DNA of 24,242 nt, from positions 1 to 24,242 of IMG/VR virus record IMGVR_UViG_3300037010_000670; one strand, given 5' to 3'. A program made the position numbers and the translations under genes. Of this stretch, positions 1 through 7,248 are shown piece by piece; the first letter of the stretch is position 1, and every line of letters starts with the position of its first letter. The DNA is from a virus. The notes under the pieces are model-generated. The model did not search any database and was not told where the DNA came from. It saw only the letters and a list, made by a program, of their open reading frames with translations.

Positions 1-2
1 AG

Positions 3-101
3 AAACAATGGTCAGTCTGTGCCGAAAGGCGTCCCTTCCGGGAACAATACATGGGAACCCTGTCAGATATGAGCGAAGCGGACTCTTTATTCATCGTTTA
101 A
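3..101 (+). CDS. possible 3' end of an early phage gene (frame uncertain)
   Basis: The left edge is open in all three plus frames for 70-110 bases. The frame ending with TAA at 99-101 gives a plausible charged C terminus (about 32 residues, ending ADSLFIV); the other frames stop at 70-72 and 110-112. The next gene starts at 162, so some upstream gene must end near here. Frame choice is a guess and no function can be assigned. Confidence 0.25.
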   Translation, partial: KQWSVCAERRPFREQYMGTLSDMSEADSLFIV

Positions 102-161
102 ATCATCAATAAATAAAAATCAAAATGTCGATTCCCGCCCTCTCCACAAAAAACAAATATC

Positions 162-386
162 ATGACAAATTTTGAAGTCCTCGATACGATAGAAGATAGA
201 ACAATTCGCAATCGTGCATTGATAAATGCAATAAAGCAAAACCCTAGGTCTCTTTTGTTGGGGTGTATCAATAGAAAGGCCTCGGCTATTCTTCAGATTT
301 CCTTTGTGTGGGATGAGACGCCGGAAGGAGAGGATTATTGGTCAAATGTAAAGCAAGACCTTATTAAAAAAGAATCACAAGCCTAA
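162..386 (+). CDS. small phage early-region protein, unknown function
   Basis: A 74-residue protein, not firmly recognised. The C-terminal half contains FVWDETPEGEDYWSNV, matching a pattern (hydrophobic-x-W-x-x-TPEG-x-x-YW) seen in many small phage and plasmid proteins of unknown function. It is mostly charged, with no signal peptide or membrane segment. The start follows an A-rich leader (ACAAAAAACAAATATC) of the kind used by most genes here. It is the first complete gene of an early/middle run of small plus-strand genes and is separated by only 3 bases from the next one. Probably cytoplasmic. Confidence 0.6.
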   Translation: MTNFEVLDTIEDRTIRNRALINAIKQNPRSLLLGCINRKASAILQISFVWDETPEGEDYWSNVKQDLIKKESQA

Positions 387-389
387 ATC

Positions 390-554
390 ATGTCACCAAA
401 ACTCAAAAAACAGATCATCACTGAGCTGATGCACCCGCTGCTCATTCGCCTCTCGCTATTCTGCGTCGTGATATACTTCGTACTCGGTGTATCCCTCGTC
501 AGCGAGCACATCGGACATTTACTTCACCCCAAAACCGTCGCACATGTCAGATAG
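390..554 (+). CDS. 54-residue single-pass membrane protein
   Basis: A short ORF reading MSPKLKKQIITELMHP then a hydrophobic segment (about residues 18-36, LLIRLSLFCVVIYFVLGVS) and a short tail ending KTVAHVR. The basic N terminus followed by one membrane helix suggests an inner-membrane protein with a cytoplasmic N terminus. It starts 3 bases after the upstream stop and its 3' end overlaps the GemA-like gene by 11 bases in another frame, which is typical translational coupling and supports it as real despite its size. Function unknown; a small phage membrane protein could act in superinfection exclusion, but nothing in the sequence shows this. Confidence 0.55.
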   Translation: MSPKLKKQIITELMHPLLIRLSLFCVVIYFVLGVSLVSEHIGHLLHPKTVAHVR

Positions 555-987
555 ACAGCAGTACACCATAATTCACACCCTGATCAAGATGCTCAGATGG
601 AGTACCGATTCCAAGGAGGAGGTCGTCATCTCCTACACCGGAGATCAGACCAAAACCTCCCTCAAGGATATGACCTCCGCGCAGCGCGACGACCTGATCA
701 GCTTCCTCAAGGCTCAGGCCACCGAGCAGGATGCCACGAAGTCCGCCTGTCAGAACATCCGCCGCGGCATCATAGCCGTCGCGCATAGTCTCGGATGGTA
801 TCAGTACAAGGACGACGTACTCGTTCTCAAGGAAGGTAAGAAGCAGATAGACTACAGCCGTCTCAATGGCTACCTCACCACGCGTACAGCTGCAAAGAAA
901 GCCCTGAACGATATGGACAAAACAGAACTGCAAGCCGCATACGCCCAGCTCAACAAATACTACCTCACCACACTAAAAGGAAAATAA
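544..987 (+). CDS. GemA/Mu gp16-like (DUF1018-like) regulatory protein
   Basis: A 147-residue protein. The start at 544 (MSDRQQYTIIHTLIKML) is preferred over an ATG 57 bases upstream because the upstream extension lies inside the small membrane-protein gene and reads as low-quality sequence. The pattern of an N-terminal helix, a central SLKDMTSAQRDDLISFLKA segment and a C-terminal helical part resembles GemA/gp16 of Mu-like phages, whose L-x-x-MT-x-x-Q-x-x-x-LI-x-x-L core is typical. In Mu, GemA/Mor-region proteins affect host gene expression and the switch to middle transcription. Its position in the early run agrees. The family call rests on pattern resemblance only. Confidence 0.55.
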   Translation: MSDRQQYTIIHTLIKMLRWSTDSKEEVVISYTGDQTKTSLKDMTSAQRDDLISFLKAQATEQDATKSACQNIRRGIIAVAHSLGWYQYKDDVLVLKEGKKQIDYSRLNGYLTTRTAAKKALNDMDKTELQAAYAQLNKYYLTTLKGK

Positions 988-988
988 A

Positions 989-1354
989 ATGGCAGTTAAA
1001 CTCAAATTAAACAACGCAGAAGTACCGGAGCTGTGCAAGTACATCTCACAGGCTAAATTGTTTCATGCGCAGTATGACGGCGATAATAAATATATCGCGC
1101 AGTATCTGCATCTATATGACGGCGATAATAAATCTATCGCGGCGATGGTGCAGCACCTCGTATTCGAGGTCTACCGCAGCCTCGGCAATCGCTACATGCA
1201 TGATGATAAAAAACCCAGCTACACCCTGACCCTCACCAGAGCAGATGCCGCAGCCTTCATGATGTACTACTCCGCCTGTCCGCTCCCTGACAACAAATAC
1301 AGCAAAGCCATCGTGCAGGGAATTTTCAATAACATAGACAAGCAACTGCAATGA
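989..1354 (+). CDS. early-region protein with internal 14-residue duplication
   Basis: A 121-residue protein starting one base after the preceding stop and overlapping the next start by 4 bases (ATGA), so it is translated as part of a coupled run. It is not recognised. Its main visible feature is a tandem repeat: YDGDNKYIA and YDGDNKSIA occur 14 residues apart (about residues 29-51), backed by an 18-base identical DNA repeat. The rest is mixed alpha/beta with aromatic residues and no membrane segment or signal peptide. Cytoplasmic early phage protein of unknown role. Confidence 0.65.
   Translation: MAVKLKLNNAEVPELCKYISQAKLFHAQYDGDNKYIAQYLHLYDGDNKSIAAMVQHLVFEVYRSLGNRYMHDDKKPSYTLTLTRADAAAFMMYYSACPLPDNKYSKAIVQGIFNNIDKQLQ
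1073..1141 (+). repeat. 42-bp-period partial tandem duplication inside a gene
   Basis: TATGACGGCGATAATAAA occurs at 1073-1090 and again at 1115-1132, followed in both copies by a near-identical T(A/C)TATCGCG. The 42-base offset keeps the reading frame, adding 14 residues to the encoded protein. Confidence 0.85.
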
Positions 1355-1761
1355 CCACACACACTCTCACATCACCACAGTTCAAGGGCGAGATCGTATT
1401 CGTGTTCAACGCTGCGATGAAGCTCATCTATTTTGATATCCGGGCCATGCTGGACGACGAGCAGCATGAGTACATCACGCGAAACACGCCCACGACCATC
1501 GCCGACCTCAAGAAGTTCAGATCAGCGACGACGACGATCACCGTCACGCCGACCGATCTCGGCTTCGAGACCTTCTGGGACATGTACGCATTCAAGGAGG
1601 GCACCAAGAAGCGAGCCGCCTCCACATGGTCACGCATGAGCAAAGAAAACCGCATCAAGGCCCTGGAGTACATCCGCATCTACGAAGGCACCCGCCCGAA
1701 GTGGCAAAACAAGCAGCTCCCCGAAACATATTTATCATCTGAACGCTGGAATAATGGTTAA
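1351..1761 (+). CDS. early-region protein with phage replication-type C-terminal motif
   Basis: A 136-residue protein with an ATGA overlap with the previous gene. The C-terminal half (about residues 73-134) has the spaced pattern FWDMYAFKEG..KRAASTWSRMSKENRIKALEYI then Y, W and ETYLSSERW. This resembles the short C-terminal segment (FW..YP.K..K..A...W..L....R..A...I..Y......TYL..ERW) often found at the ends of phage replication initiators and helicase-loader proteins. The N-terminal part (VFVFNAAMKLIYFDI) is beta-like and not recognised. A role in phage replication is possible but there is no catalytic motif, and the protein is too short to be an initiator. Confidence 0.6.
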   Translation: MTTHTLTSPQFKGEIVFVFNAAMKLIYFDIRAMLDDEQHEYITRNTPTTIADLKKFRSATTTITVTPTDLGFETFWDMYAFKEGTKKRAASTWSRMSKENRIKALEYIRIYEGTRPKWQNKQLPETYLSSERWNNG

Positions 1762-1972
1762 GATAGCTAAAAAAGAATACGCCTTCACTGATCTGGAGGA
1801 TGGCGACCGATTCTACTTTGCAGGAGACAAAAAGAAGGTCGTCCACGAGGTTACCCGCGATAAAGACGGCTACAAAGTACGCGACCGCGATCATCATCAC
1901 TGGCAGCGCCCCACAATGAAGCAGGTGACCTCACGAATCATATTTCTACGTAAAACAGAGACTAACCCATGA
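1754..1972 (+). CDS. small basic early-region protein
   Basis: A 72-residue protein overlapping its upstream neighbour by 8 bases and its downstream one by 4 (ATGA). It is rich in Lys, Asp and Arg with alternating beta-like segments (DRFYFAGDKKKVVHEV, YKVRDRDHHHW). No domain is recognised; it resembles a small beta-rich fold but this is only an impression. The tight coupling on both sides supports it as a gene. Confidence 0.6.
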   Translation: MVKIAKKEYAFTDLEDGDRFYFAGDKKKVVHEVTRDKDGYKVRDRDHHHWQRPTMKQVTSRIIFLRKTETNP

Positions 1973-2295
1973 GAGGAACAAACACACTATTCGGACTCTT
2001 CGTCGAGAAGGATAAGGCACCAAAGCCCGACGACTACCGCGCTCGCAATCACTACAAGCCGGAGCGTGACCTGTGTCTCGCCTACAGGTTCTTCTACTAT
2101 GCCAATATCCAGCGGATGCGCTACGACGACGCCCTCAAGCAGCTGGAGCGCGAGTTCTTTCTGACAGAGCATCGCCTCGTGGTAGTCATGGCAGAGAATC
2201 AGAAGAAACTCGCCGAGATCATCGAGCATAATCCCACACCCGCACAGCTCGCCAAGCTCTACCCACACCTCGTCTGGAATCCCAAAAAGAATTAA
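1969..2295 (+). CDS. Bacteroidota phage early protein, helical, possibly DNA-binding
   Basis: A 108-residue protein, last of the coupled run. The core RDLCLAYRFFYYANIQRMRYDDALKQ, then LEREFFLTEHRLVVVMAEN, resembles a type of protein I associate with Bacteroidota Mu-like phages: a Tyr/Phe-rich helix, a LE-x-EFF segment, a probable helix-turn-helix-like stretch and a short C-terminal segment (AQLAKLYPHLVW). It may bind DNA in the replication or regulation module, but no defined motif proves this. It has no membrane segment. The following 30 bases are the leader of the lipoprotein gene. Confidence 0.6.
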   Translation: MRGTNTLFGLFVEKDKAPKPDDYRARNHYKPERDLCLAYRFFYYANIQRMRYDDALKQLEREFFLTEHRLVVVMAENQKKLAEIIEHNPTPAQLAKLYPHLVWNPKKN

Positions 2296-2325
2296 TATTT
2301 ATATTCACAAAACCAAATCAACAAA

Positions 2326-2730
2326 ATGAAAAGTTTATTTCTCCTCCTTGCATTCTCCCTCTGCCTCAGCTCCTGTACCAACTCGCTCGACGAGTTCAAG
2401 GCAAAGCAGAAAGCATTTGACGCCATGCCGCAGAGGTATAAGGACAGCATCGCTATCACCCGCAGCGATTTCAGTGGCGAAAATAATGAGCCTGTCATAC
2501 TGGAGCATGATGTCAAAACATGGTTAAAGCATCCCGCCTCATTCAGGTATATCTCCTCCGGCTTTCACATGGAGCAGGATACCGCCTACGTCATCCACAT
2601 GGATTTCAGCTGCCGAAATACTCATGACTCTGTGATCAATGCAGCAGTCGACATGCGCTGCATGGTAGGCTCCTCAAATGGTCAATTCATTCACAGTACA
2701 AAGGGTATCGGATTCCCGAATGATCACTAA
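2326..2730 (+). CDS. phage-encoded lipoprotein, candidate moron
   Basis: A 134-residue protein with a clear lipoprotein signal: MKSLFLLLAFSLCLSSC, where the lipobox LSSC places the lipidated Cys at residue 17. The mature part starts TNSLDEFKAKQKAFDAMPQR, then a beta-rich region with Cys residues (FSCRN, MRCMVGS). It should be exported and anchored in the outer or inner membrane facing the periplasm. It follows an A-rich leader (CCAAATCAACAAA) and is the last early-strand gene before the shared terminator. Surface lipoproteins on prophages often block superinfection, but here that is only inference. The family is not recognised. Confidence 0.75.
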   Translation: MKSLFLLLAFSLCLSSCTNSLDEFKAKQKAFDAMPQRYKDSIAITRSDFSGENNEPVILEHDVKTWLKHPASFRYISSGFHMEQDTAYVIHMDFSCRNTHDSVINAAVDMRCMVGSSNGQFIHSTKGIGFPNDH

Positions 2731-2780
2731 AGATTTTCGTTTTGTTTTATTTTTTGAGAGGGTTGCAGCCCGAACAAAAA

Positions 2781-2806
2781 GAAAGCCCCTCCATCGAGGG
2801 GCTTTC
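2781..2806. terminator. bidirectional intrinsic terminator between converging operons
   Basis: Perfect 10-bp stem GAAAGCCCCT / AGGGGCTTTC with the 6-base loop CCATCG, sitting between the lipoprotein stop (2730) and the stop of the minus-strand operon (2811-2813). A T-rich tract lies upstream on the plus strand and A-rich sequence on the left gives Us for the minus-strand transcript (CTTTTTGTTCGG after the stem). It can end both transcripts, though the U-tract is better for the minus strand. Confidence 0.85.
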
Positions 2807-2810
2807 TCAT

Positions 2811-3308
2811 TTATCTGATCTGTGGCTCCGGTCTCGGCATCGTGCCATACTCCGGCTCCGTATCTCCATCCTCAAAGGCAAGGCTGTACCGCAGTGTCCG
2901 CAGCCTCACACCCATCGGCAGGTTCTCGGTGATGACTGATGTACGGATCAGATGGCCGACGGTATCCATCGGACTCCATCCGTGCAGCGCCTTATTCAGT
3001 GCCCACTCTATATCGTAGTAGCTGAGCGCCTCGCGCCTCCAGTCCTCCGGCGTCATGCTGTCGCTTTTGCCGAACTGCGCAAATGCGAGCTTGATCACGA
3101 CATCGCCCACAGCTGTCTGGGTATTATCGCCCAGCTCACCGAATGTCCATCCGTCAAAGTCAGCCAATACACCGGGGAAAGCCATCGCGGGACGACTGGC
3201 ATACCCTTCGAGCTGACCGAGGTCATGTTCTATGTAGACGATCTCCGGCACCTGATCCTGTATCCGTGCCATGAGGGCGAGAAAGATATTTGCAAAACGT
3301 GAGTTCAT
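2811..3308 (-). CDS. tail completion/terminator-like phage protein (uncertain)
   Basis: A 165-residue protein, last gene of the minus-strand head/baseplate operon, 11 bases after the gpG-like gene. It has an N-terminal helix (MNSRFANIFLALMARIQDQV), then RPAMAFPGVLADFDGWTFGEL and a beta segment TAVGDVVIKLAFAQF, and ends in a Pro-rich tail. The layout (helix, then beta-strands carrying a conserved FP..L.DF) recalls small tail terminator or joining proteins such as Mu gp37 or lambda gpU, and the position next to gpG, itself a head-tail joining type protein, agrees. Family assignment is not firm. Confidence 0.5.
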   Translation of the reverse strand: MNSRFANIFLALMARIQDQVPEIVYIEHDLGQLEGYASRPAMAFPGVLADFDGWTFGELGDNTQTAVGDVVIKLAFAQFGKSDSMTPEDWRREALSYYDIEWALNKALHGWSPMDTVGHLIRTSVITENLPMGVRLRTLRYSLAFEDGDTEPEYGTMPRPEPQIR

Positions 3309-3319
3309 AAAATGGCGAT

Positions 3320-3781
3320 TTAAAGAGTAAATAATGTGGTCAGCTGGTCAGTGATCAGCTGGGTGGTCTTTCTATCCAGTTTCGGGCTCGTATGGCCTCC
3401 GTAGGGCATGAATTGACGGCGTGGCATGTATCCGCGCCTCGTGAATGGCCTCACGGCTCCCTTTCGCGTCGTGAATCCCCTCACATTCTGAGTGCCCCGG
3501 TATCCTTCATTCATCGCACGGGCATATTTCGCAGTGCTGCTGACCTTGATCTCTGTGTCAGTGGTCTTGTTTTGGATGCTTTTTAGCAGGTCATCGGTCT
3601 TGACGGGCTTGCCTTCCTTCGTTTTGGCCCACGACATGCCCTCCCAGCTGCGCGATTTGAGGTTGTCGTCGATCAGGATCACGCTGTACTTCGCTATTTT
3701 CTGCGTCAGCGGCTTGCCGATCGTGCCTTTTGCCTTCGCAGACATGTCCTGTATCCTGTTGTTAAACTCTTTGAAGTCCAT
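3320..3781 (-). CDS. phage virion morphogenesis protein, Mu gpG-like
   Basis: A 153-residue basic protein. The pattern DDLLKSIQNKT, then TAKYARAMNEGYRGTQNVRG and TRRGYMPRRQFMPYG, matches the phage virion morphogenesis / HK97 gp10-like group: first strands, then a Y-A-x-x-x-(N)EG motif and a P-x-R-x-F(M/L)-x loop near the C terminus. Mu gpG and P2 gpS of this group act in tail completion or head-tail joining. It lies one base from the upstream spike-like gene. N-terminal helix and Lys-rich linker are as expected; length is typical (about 150). Confidence 0.8.
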   Translation of the reverse strand: MDFKEFNNRIQDMSAKAKGTIGKPLTQKIAKYSVILIDDNLKSRSWEGMSWAKTKEGKPVKTDDLLKSIQNKTTDTEIKVSSTAKYARAMNEGYRGTQNVRGFTTRKGAVRPFTRRGYMPRRQFMPYGGHTSPKLDRKTTQLITDQLTTLFTL

Positions 3782-3782
3782 A

Positions 3783-4346
3783 TCACTGCTTTACCTTGTC
3801 ATTTTTGACGTCTGTGTCGAGGGTTTTCACGAGCTGAGCACCAAACCACGGAGCCGCAGCCGCTTTCAGGGCCGCTCCGCCATCCTGCGCGACAGGAGTC
3901 CAGGCGGATAAGATCCGTTTCAGCTGATTGACATCATCCTCCAGCTTATTCCATCGCTCGACGGCCTTGTCAGTGAGTACCATGCCCTTATTATTGCCGC
4001 CGTTGAATACCACGCCATCCTTTGTCATCTCAAAGCTCATATCACCGATCTTGACATACAGTTTGTCGATCTCCGAGCACTGGATCAGGCAGTAGTCCGT
4101 CCCGCCGTCCATCTTGGCGATGGCGCAGTAGCTTCCTTTCTTTGGCAGTATCCACATACCGACATCGCCCTCGGTAGCCATGCGGAGGCGCACGTCAGGC
4201 TGTATCAGATCGTCATTGATCAGCACTTTGCATGTCTTGGTGTCAGCATCCACGCTGTCTACATTGCCTGTGTAGATTTCGTAGGCATCGGATTTGCCCA
4301 GCTCGGCGATGCCCTCGCGTATCTGCTTTATTTTCTTCTGATCCAT
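3783..4346 (-). CDS. baseplate spike/assembly protein, gpV/Mu gp45-like
   Basis: A 187-residue protein. Residues about 20-100 form an OB-fold-like beta region (YTGNVDSVDADTKTCKVLIN, GDVGMWILPKKGSYCAIAKM) typical of gpV/gp45 baseplate spike proteins. It is followed by short beta repeats (IGDMSFEMTKDGVVFNGG) that look like the start of a triple-stranded beta-helix, then a helical C-terminal part (LEDDVNQLKRILSAWTPV..DGGAALKAA). The spike pierces the outer membrane when the tail contracts. It overlaps the hub gene by one base, fitting the usual hub-spike pairing. No metal-binding His tip is visible, which is unusual for a complete spike, so the tip may be another protein. Confidence 0.7.
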   Translation of the reverse strand: MDQKKIKQIREGIAELGKSDAYEIYTGNVDSVDADTKTCKVLINDDLIQPDVRLRMATEGDVGMWILPKKGSYCAIAKMDGGTDYCLIQCSEIDKLYVKIGDMSFEMTKDGVVFNGGNNKGMVLTDKAVERWNKLEDDVNQLKRILSAWTPVAQDGGAALKAAAAPWFGAQLVKTLDTDVKNDKVKQ

Positions 4347-5332
4347 CAGCTGAGTTTTAATCCTATACCTACTTTACGCCTCGCACCTCCCATGCCGTAG
4401 GTCGTCTCGGTACTTTCTATATAATAATTGCCCGACCGCTCCGGGTATCGTTTGTCTGTCAGCTCGCAGCGGTATCCCGCCTGACAGTAGGGCACGAGAA
4501 ACGCCGTGAACGTCCCCTCGTATCCGTCGAAGCTCTCCTGTAGCAGCTTGGCCTTGGCGATCTTGGTGAGCTGCTCACTGCTCGACACGACACTGATCGT
4601 ATCCGTGCGCACGGCTCCGCCCTTCTTGCCCTGATTGGTCGTGATGAGCTGCCCGGTATTGTCGCGGTATTTCATCTCTATATTGATCACGGTGTCCGCT
4701 GCCCGTTTGAACTTGAGATCATTCGCGTCGATGGTATTCCATCCGAGCTGATATTTGGTAGTGACATGAGCAGTGTCGTAGTAGCTCAGTCCCATATACA
4801 GCGTATCATCGATGAAAAACGCCGTCAGAGCGCCTTTCAGCAGGCTTTTGATATAGTCCAGCACCTGCGTACCTGATCCGTTGTTTATGACGATGTTTTT
4901 GAGCGGCATATCGGGGATGTCGGGATGCAGTTTGATATCCGTGCCCGATACGACCTCCTGCAGCACCTCCTGCAGCGTGGTGCTCGCCCAGCTCTTCTTG
5001 ATATTGGTCTTGCGGCGCAGCTGCCATGAGTAGCCCTCGCATTCGATCTCTACGGGCGTGATGAAATTGATATTGGAAATGAAGCCGACGAACTCCTGCT
5101 TTAAATCGCCATTATATCCCAGTTGAATGCTGACTTTGTCACCGACATTGAAGGTCTTTGCAGTCTGCACACTCTCTGTCTGCTTCTCATCGCATTTCAG
5201 CACGGCAGAGGTCGGCAGCTTGATGACGGCCTTCTGCACATAGTCGTGTATGGTCTTGGTGATCTTGAGATCATTGCATCCTTTGAACTTGTACGCGCCG
5301 ATATTGAACTGACTGCCGAGTGTGAATGCCAT
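4346..5332 (-). CDS. baseplate hub protein, gpD/Mu gpP (gp27)-like
   Basis: A 328-residue protein of the late-control D / gp27-type hub family, judged from layout: an N-terminal beta domain (SQFNIGAYKFKGCNDLKITK, then a GDKVSIQLGYNG and EFVGFISNI strand pair), the central segment VEIECEGYSWQLRRK, a helical SWASTTLQEVLQEVVSG (matching the usual 'T..ev...ia...g' helix), a second beta domain, and the late QAGYRCELTDKRYPERSGNYYI segment typical of hub C termini. The hub forms the central trimer through which the tube attaches to the spike. It lies between a DUF6046-like gene and the spike gene with one-base gaps or overlaps. Its place in an operon with terminase and portal is unusual compared with Mu. 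Confidence 0.7.
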   Translation of the reverse strand: MAFTLGSQFNIGAYKFKGCNDLKITKTIHDYVQKAVIKLPTSAVLKCDEKQTESVQTAKTFNVGDKVSIQLGYNGDLKQEFVGFISNINFITPVEIECEGYSWQLRRKTNIKKSWASTTLQEVLQEVVSGTDIKLHPDIPDMPLKNIVINNGSGTQVLDYIKSLLKGALTAFFIDDTLYMGLSYYDTAHVTTKYQLGWNTIDANDLKFKRAADTVINIEMKYRDNTGQLITTNQGKKGGAVRTDTISVVSSSEQLTKIAKAKLLQESFDGYEGTFTAFLVPYCQAGYRCELTDKRYPERSGNYYIESTETTYGMGGARRKVGIGLKLS

Positions 5333-5935
5333 TTATGCTATTTCGAGTGTGAAAATCTGATCCGTCTTGAGTTCCATCGCGAAGGCCCTCACATGCTCCA
5401 CACCGGGCATCTCCGGCATGTCAAAGGTCTTGATGATCACCTTGTCCTGACCGCCGTGCTCTGTGCTCAGCAGAAATATATCCGAGAGGATGCAGTCCAG
5501 CTCCACAGACTGCTGTTTTTCAAACAGCGTCTTGAGGTCTTCGATGTCCGCCTCAGGGAAGTTTCCATTCTGACCGATCACGAAGCCTTTCAGGCTGATC
5601 TTATAGTCCTCGGCGCTGATGATCTCATTGACCTCACCACGGCGCTCGGTCATCGGTGTCTCTACTATCTTCTTGCTGCCGCTGATGCTGATCCACGAGT
5701 AGGGCAGAAACAATCCGCCCAGGGTGACAGGCATGAAGACCATGCGGCCCATCAGATCGGCTTTGTAGTAGTCGCCATACTTGCCCTTCTTGGACTTCTG
5801 GTTTACGTCTTTAAACTTAAAATCTCCGCCATCCGTGACACGGAAATTTTTCGAGCCATCGGGATCGGTCAGCTGTATGGCCTGCGGCCTGTAGCCCCAC
5901 GTAGCCTGAAATAAATCTACAAATGAGAATGTCAT
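5333..5935 (-). CDS. DUF6046-like phage tail/baseplate protein
   Basis: A 200-residue protein ending one base from the hub start and overlapping the portal stop by 4 bases. The C-terminal half (VETPMTERRGEVNEIISAED, then YKISLKGFVIG, a PEADIEDLKTLFE helix, VIIKTFDMPEMPGVEHVRAF and the end ALELKTDQ-type strand EIA) fits the DUF6046 pattern that I associate with Bacteroidota phages: an 'RG.VNE.I...DY.I.I.G' strand, a 'P..d...L' helix and a final strand pair. Function not established; the position before hub and spike suggests a baseplate or tail-tip structural role, comparable to the LysM-type protein found there in other myoviruses. Confidence 0.6.
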   Translation of the reverse strand: MTFSFVDLFQATWGYRPQAIQLTDPDGSKNFRVTDGGDFKFKDVNQKSKKGKYGDYYKADLMGRMVFMPVTLGGLFLPYSWISISGSKKIVETPMTERRGEVNEIISAEDYKISLKGFVIGQNGNFPEADIEDLKTLFEKQQSVELDCILSDIFLLSTEHGGQDKVIIKTFDMPEMPGVEHVRAFAMELKTDQIFTLEIA

Positions 5936-7245
5936 GCTTCTGGTTTAGGAGGTGATGCAGGAGCCGGAGGCGTGTCAGGATCTGTTTTCGGCGGATCAGT
6001 GGTGGTAGCGTCCTCACCTGCGCCCTTGCCTTTCAGCTCCTCATAGTTGTCGGGCTTTTTGACACCGTATGTTTCGTAGAAATAGTCGTCACTCATCGGC
6101 AGTCCGATATCATTTTTCAGTTGTGCGTCTATCGCGATCCGGTCTTTCTCGTTGACCTTTTCATTGACCTTGATACTGAATCTGCCGCCCTTGGTGTCGA
6201 TGCCGTTTGCTTCGAATATCCTGACGAGGCGCTTATTGAGGATGCGGCGCACGAAGTTGCGGTCAGCTTTGTTGATATCATTCTCCACGTCTGCGTGTAC
6301 ACTCGCCTGAGCATAGCCGCTCGTGTCGCTGCTCTGTGTGGTCTCCGTCTGTCCGAGTATCAGTTTGCTGATCTCATCATTGCACAGGTCGACCATCGCG
6401 GTGAATAGCTGTCCTGTAGGATTGTTACTACCACCTTCGATGAATTTCACCTCAGTACCCGCAGGGCGTATGATCCTGCCACTATTGCCGAGCTTTTCAA
6501 ACATCTGCTCCAGCAGGATGCGCTGATTTTCATCTGCACCGTCCCACATGGCATCTATCAGAGGTGATCCGAATACCTCGATGAACTCCGCGAAGTCCGC
6601 AAAGGTGTCACGCTTATAGATCACGTAGGGCGCAGCGATCAGCAGGAGTCCGAGGTCAGGTTCACCGCCGCATTCGAGCACCGTATCGGCGTAGACACCC
6701 TCACGGATGCTAAAGCCAAAGTTTGCCGTCTGCTGCGTCGATACCATACCCTGCTCAGGGCGCATATGTTTGCGCGGGATCAGATAGACGCCGAGTCCCT
6801 CGTCTGTAAACTGAAACTCCAGCATCGTGTAGCCCCACATCTTCGAGTTCAGTATCTCCGTGATCACCGTCTCGAATGCCGGAGTGTCTATCCACTTCAT
6901 GATGGTGTCTACCTCCTGTCCGTCCTTGTCTGTGAATACCCAGTCGACGTTTGTCACTGCCATGATGCGTTTATTGACCACGGCTGCGAGGTGAGCGTCG
7001 AGCAGGATGTCGAGGTACAGATCATAGAGCTGCACCCGGCGCGGGATCAGTGCATCAGCGCTCTTGTGATCGCTGCGCCACTGACCTATGCTGAGCGGTA
7101 TCCTATTGGCAGGGCGTACGGTCAGCTGCTGTATGATCACGGGGCGGGGCTTGCCGTCTGCATCTACGTCAGCCTTCTGGAGGCCGTTAAATGCCTTGTT
7201 TGCATCGGTCATCACCGGGTTTAATAGTGGGGTCTCTTCTGCCAT
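5932..7245 (-). CDS. portal protein, Mu gp29/DUF935 family
   Basis: A 437-residue portal. Diagnostic stretches: LYDLYLDILLDAHLAAVVNKR near residue 75, VDWVFTDKDGQEVDTIMKWI, NSKMWGYTMLEFQF (a helix-strand of the DUF935 core), LIPRKHMRPEQG, and the C-terminal LGQTETTQSSDTSGYAQASVH, all of which match the Mu gp29 layout. The portal forms the dodecameric ring at the capsid vertex through which DNA is packed and ejected. It is somewhat shorter than Mu gp29 (about 510 residues) and ends in a Pro/Thr/Lys-rich low-complexity tail (from about residue 405). Neighbours are the DUF1320-like connector upstream and the DUF6046-like protein downstream. Confidence 0.9.
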   Translation of the reverse strand: MAEETPLLNPVMTDANKAFNGLQKADVDADGKPRPVIIQQLTVRPANRIPLSIGQWRSDHKSADALIPRRVQLYDLYLDILLDAHLAAVVNKRIMAVTNVDWVFTDKDGQEVDTIMKWIDTPAFETVITEILNSKMWGYTMLEFQFTDEGLGVYLIPRKHMRPEQGMVSTQQTANFGFSIREGVYADTVLECGGEPDLGLLLIAAPYVIYKRDTFADFAEFIEVFGSPLIDAMWDGADENQRILLEQMFEKLGNSGRIIRPAGTEVKFIEGGSNNPTGQLFTAMVDLCNDEISKLILGQTETTQSSDTSGYAQASVHADVENDINKADRNFVRRILNKRLVRIFEANGIDTKGGRFSIKVNEKVNEKDRIAIDAQLKNDIGLPMSDDYFYETYGVKKPDNYEELKGKGAGEDATTTDPPKTDPDTPPAPASPPKPEA

Positions 7246-7248
7246 CGC

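Noticed and set aside
124-174. 16-codon ORF before the first complete gene
   Set aside because: Too short to support, though it has an A-rich leader and overlaps the next start; could be a leader peptide but no evidence.
487-543. Upstream start for the GemA-like gene
   Set aside because: The 19-residue extension overlaps the membrane-protein gene and has no leader; the ATG at 544 lies at the natural domain start.
5123-5914. Plus-strand ORF of 263 codons
   Set aside because: Antisense to the hub and DUF6046-like genes; translation is Leu/His-rich without motifs.
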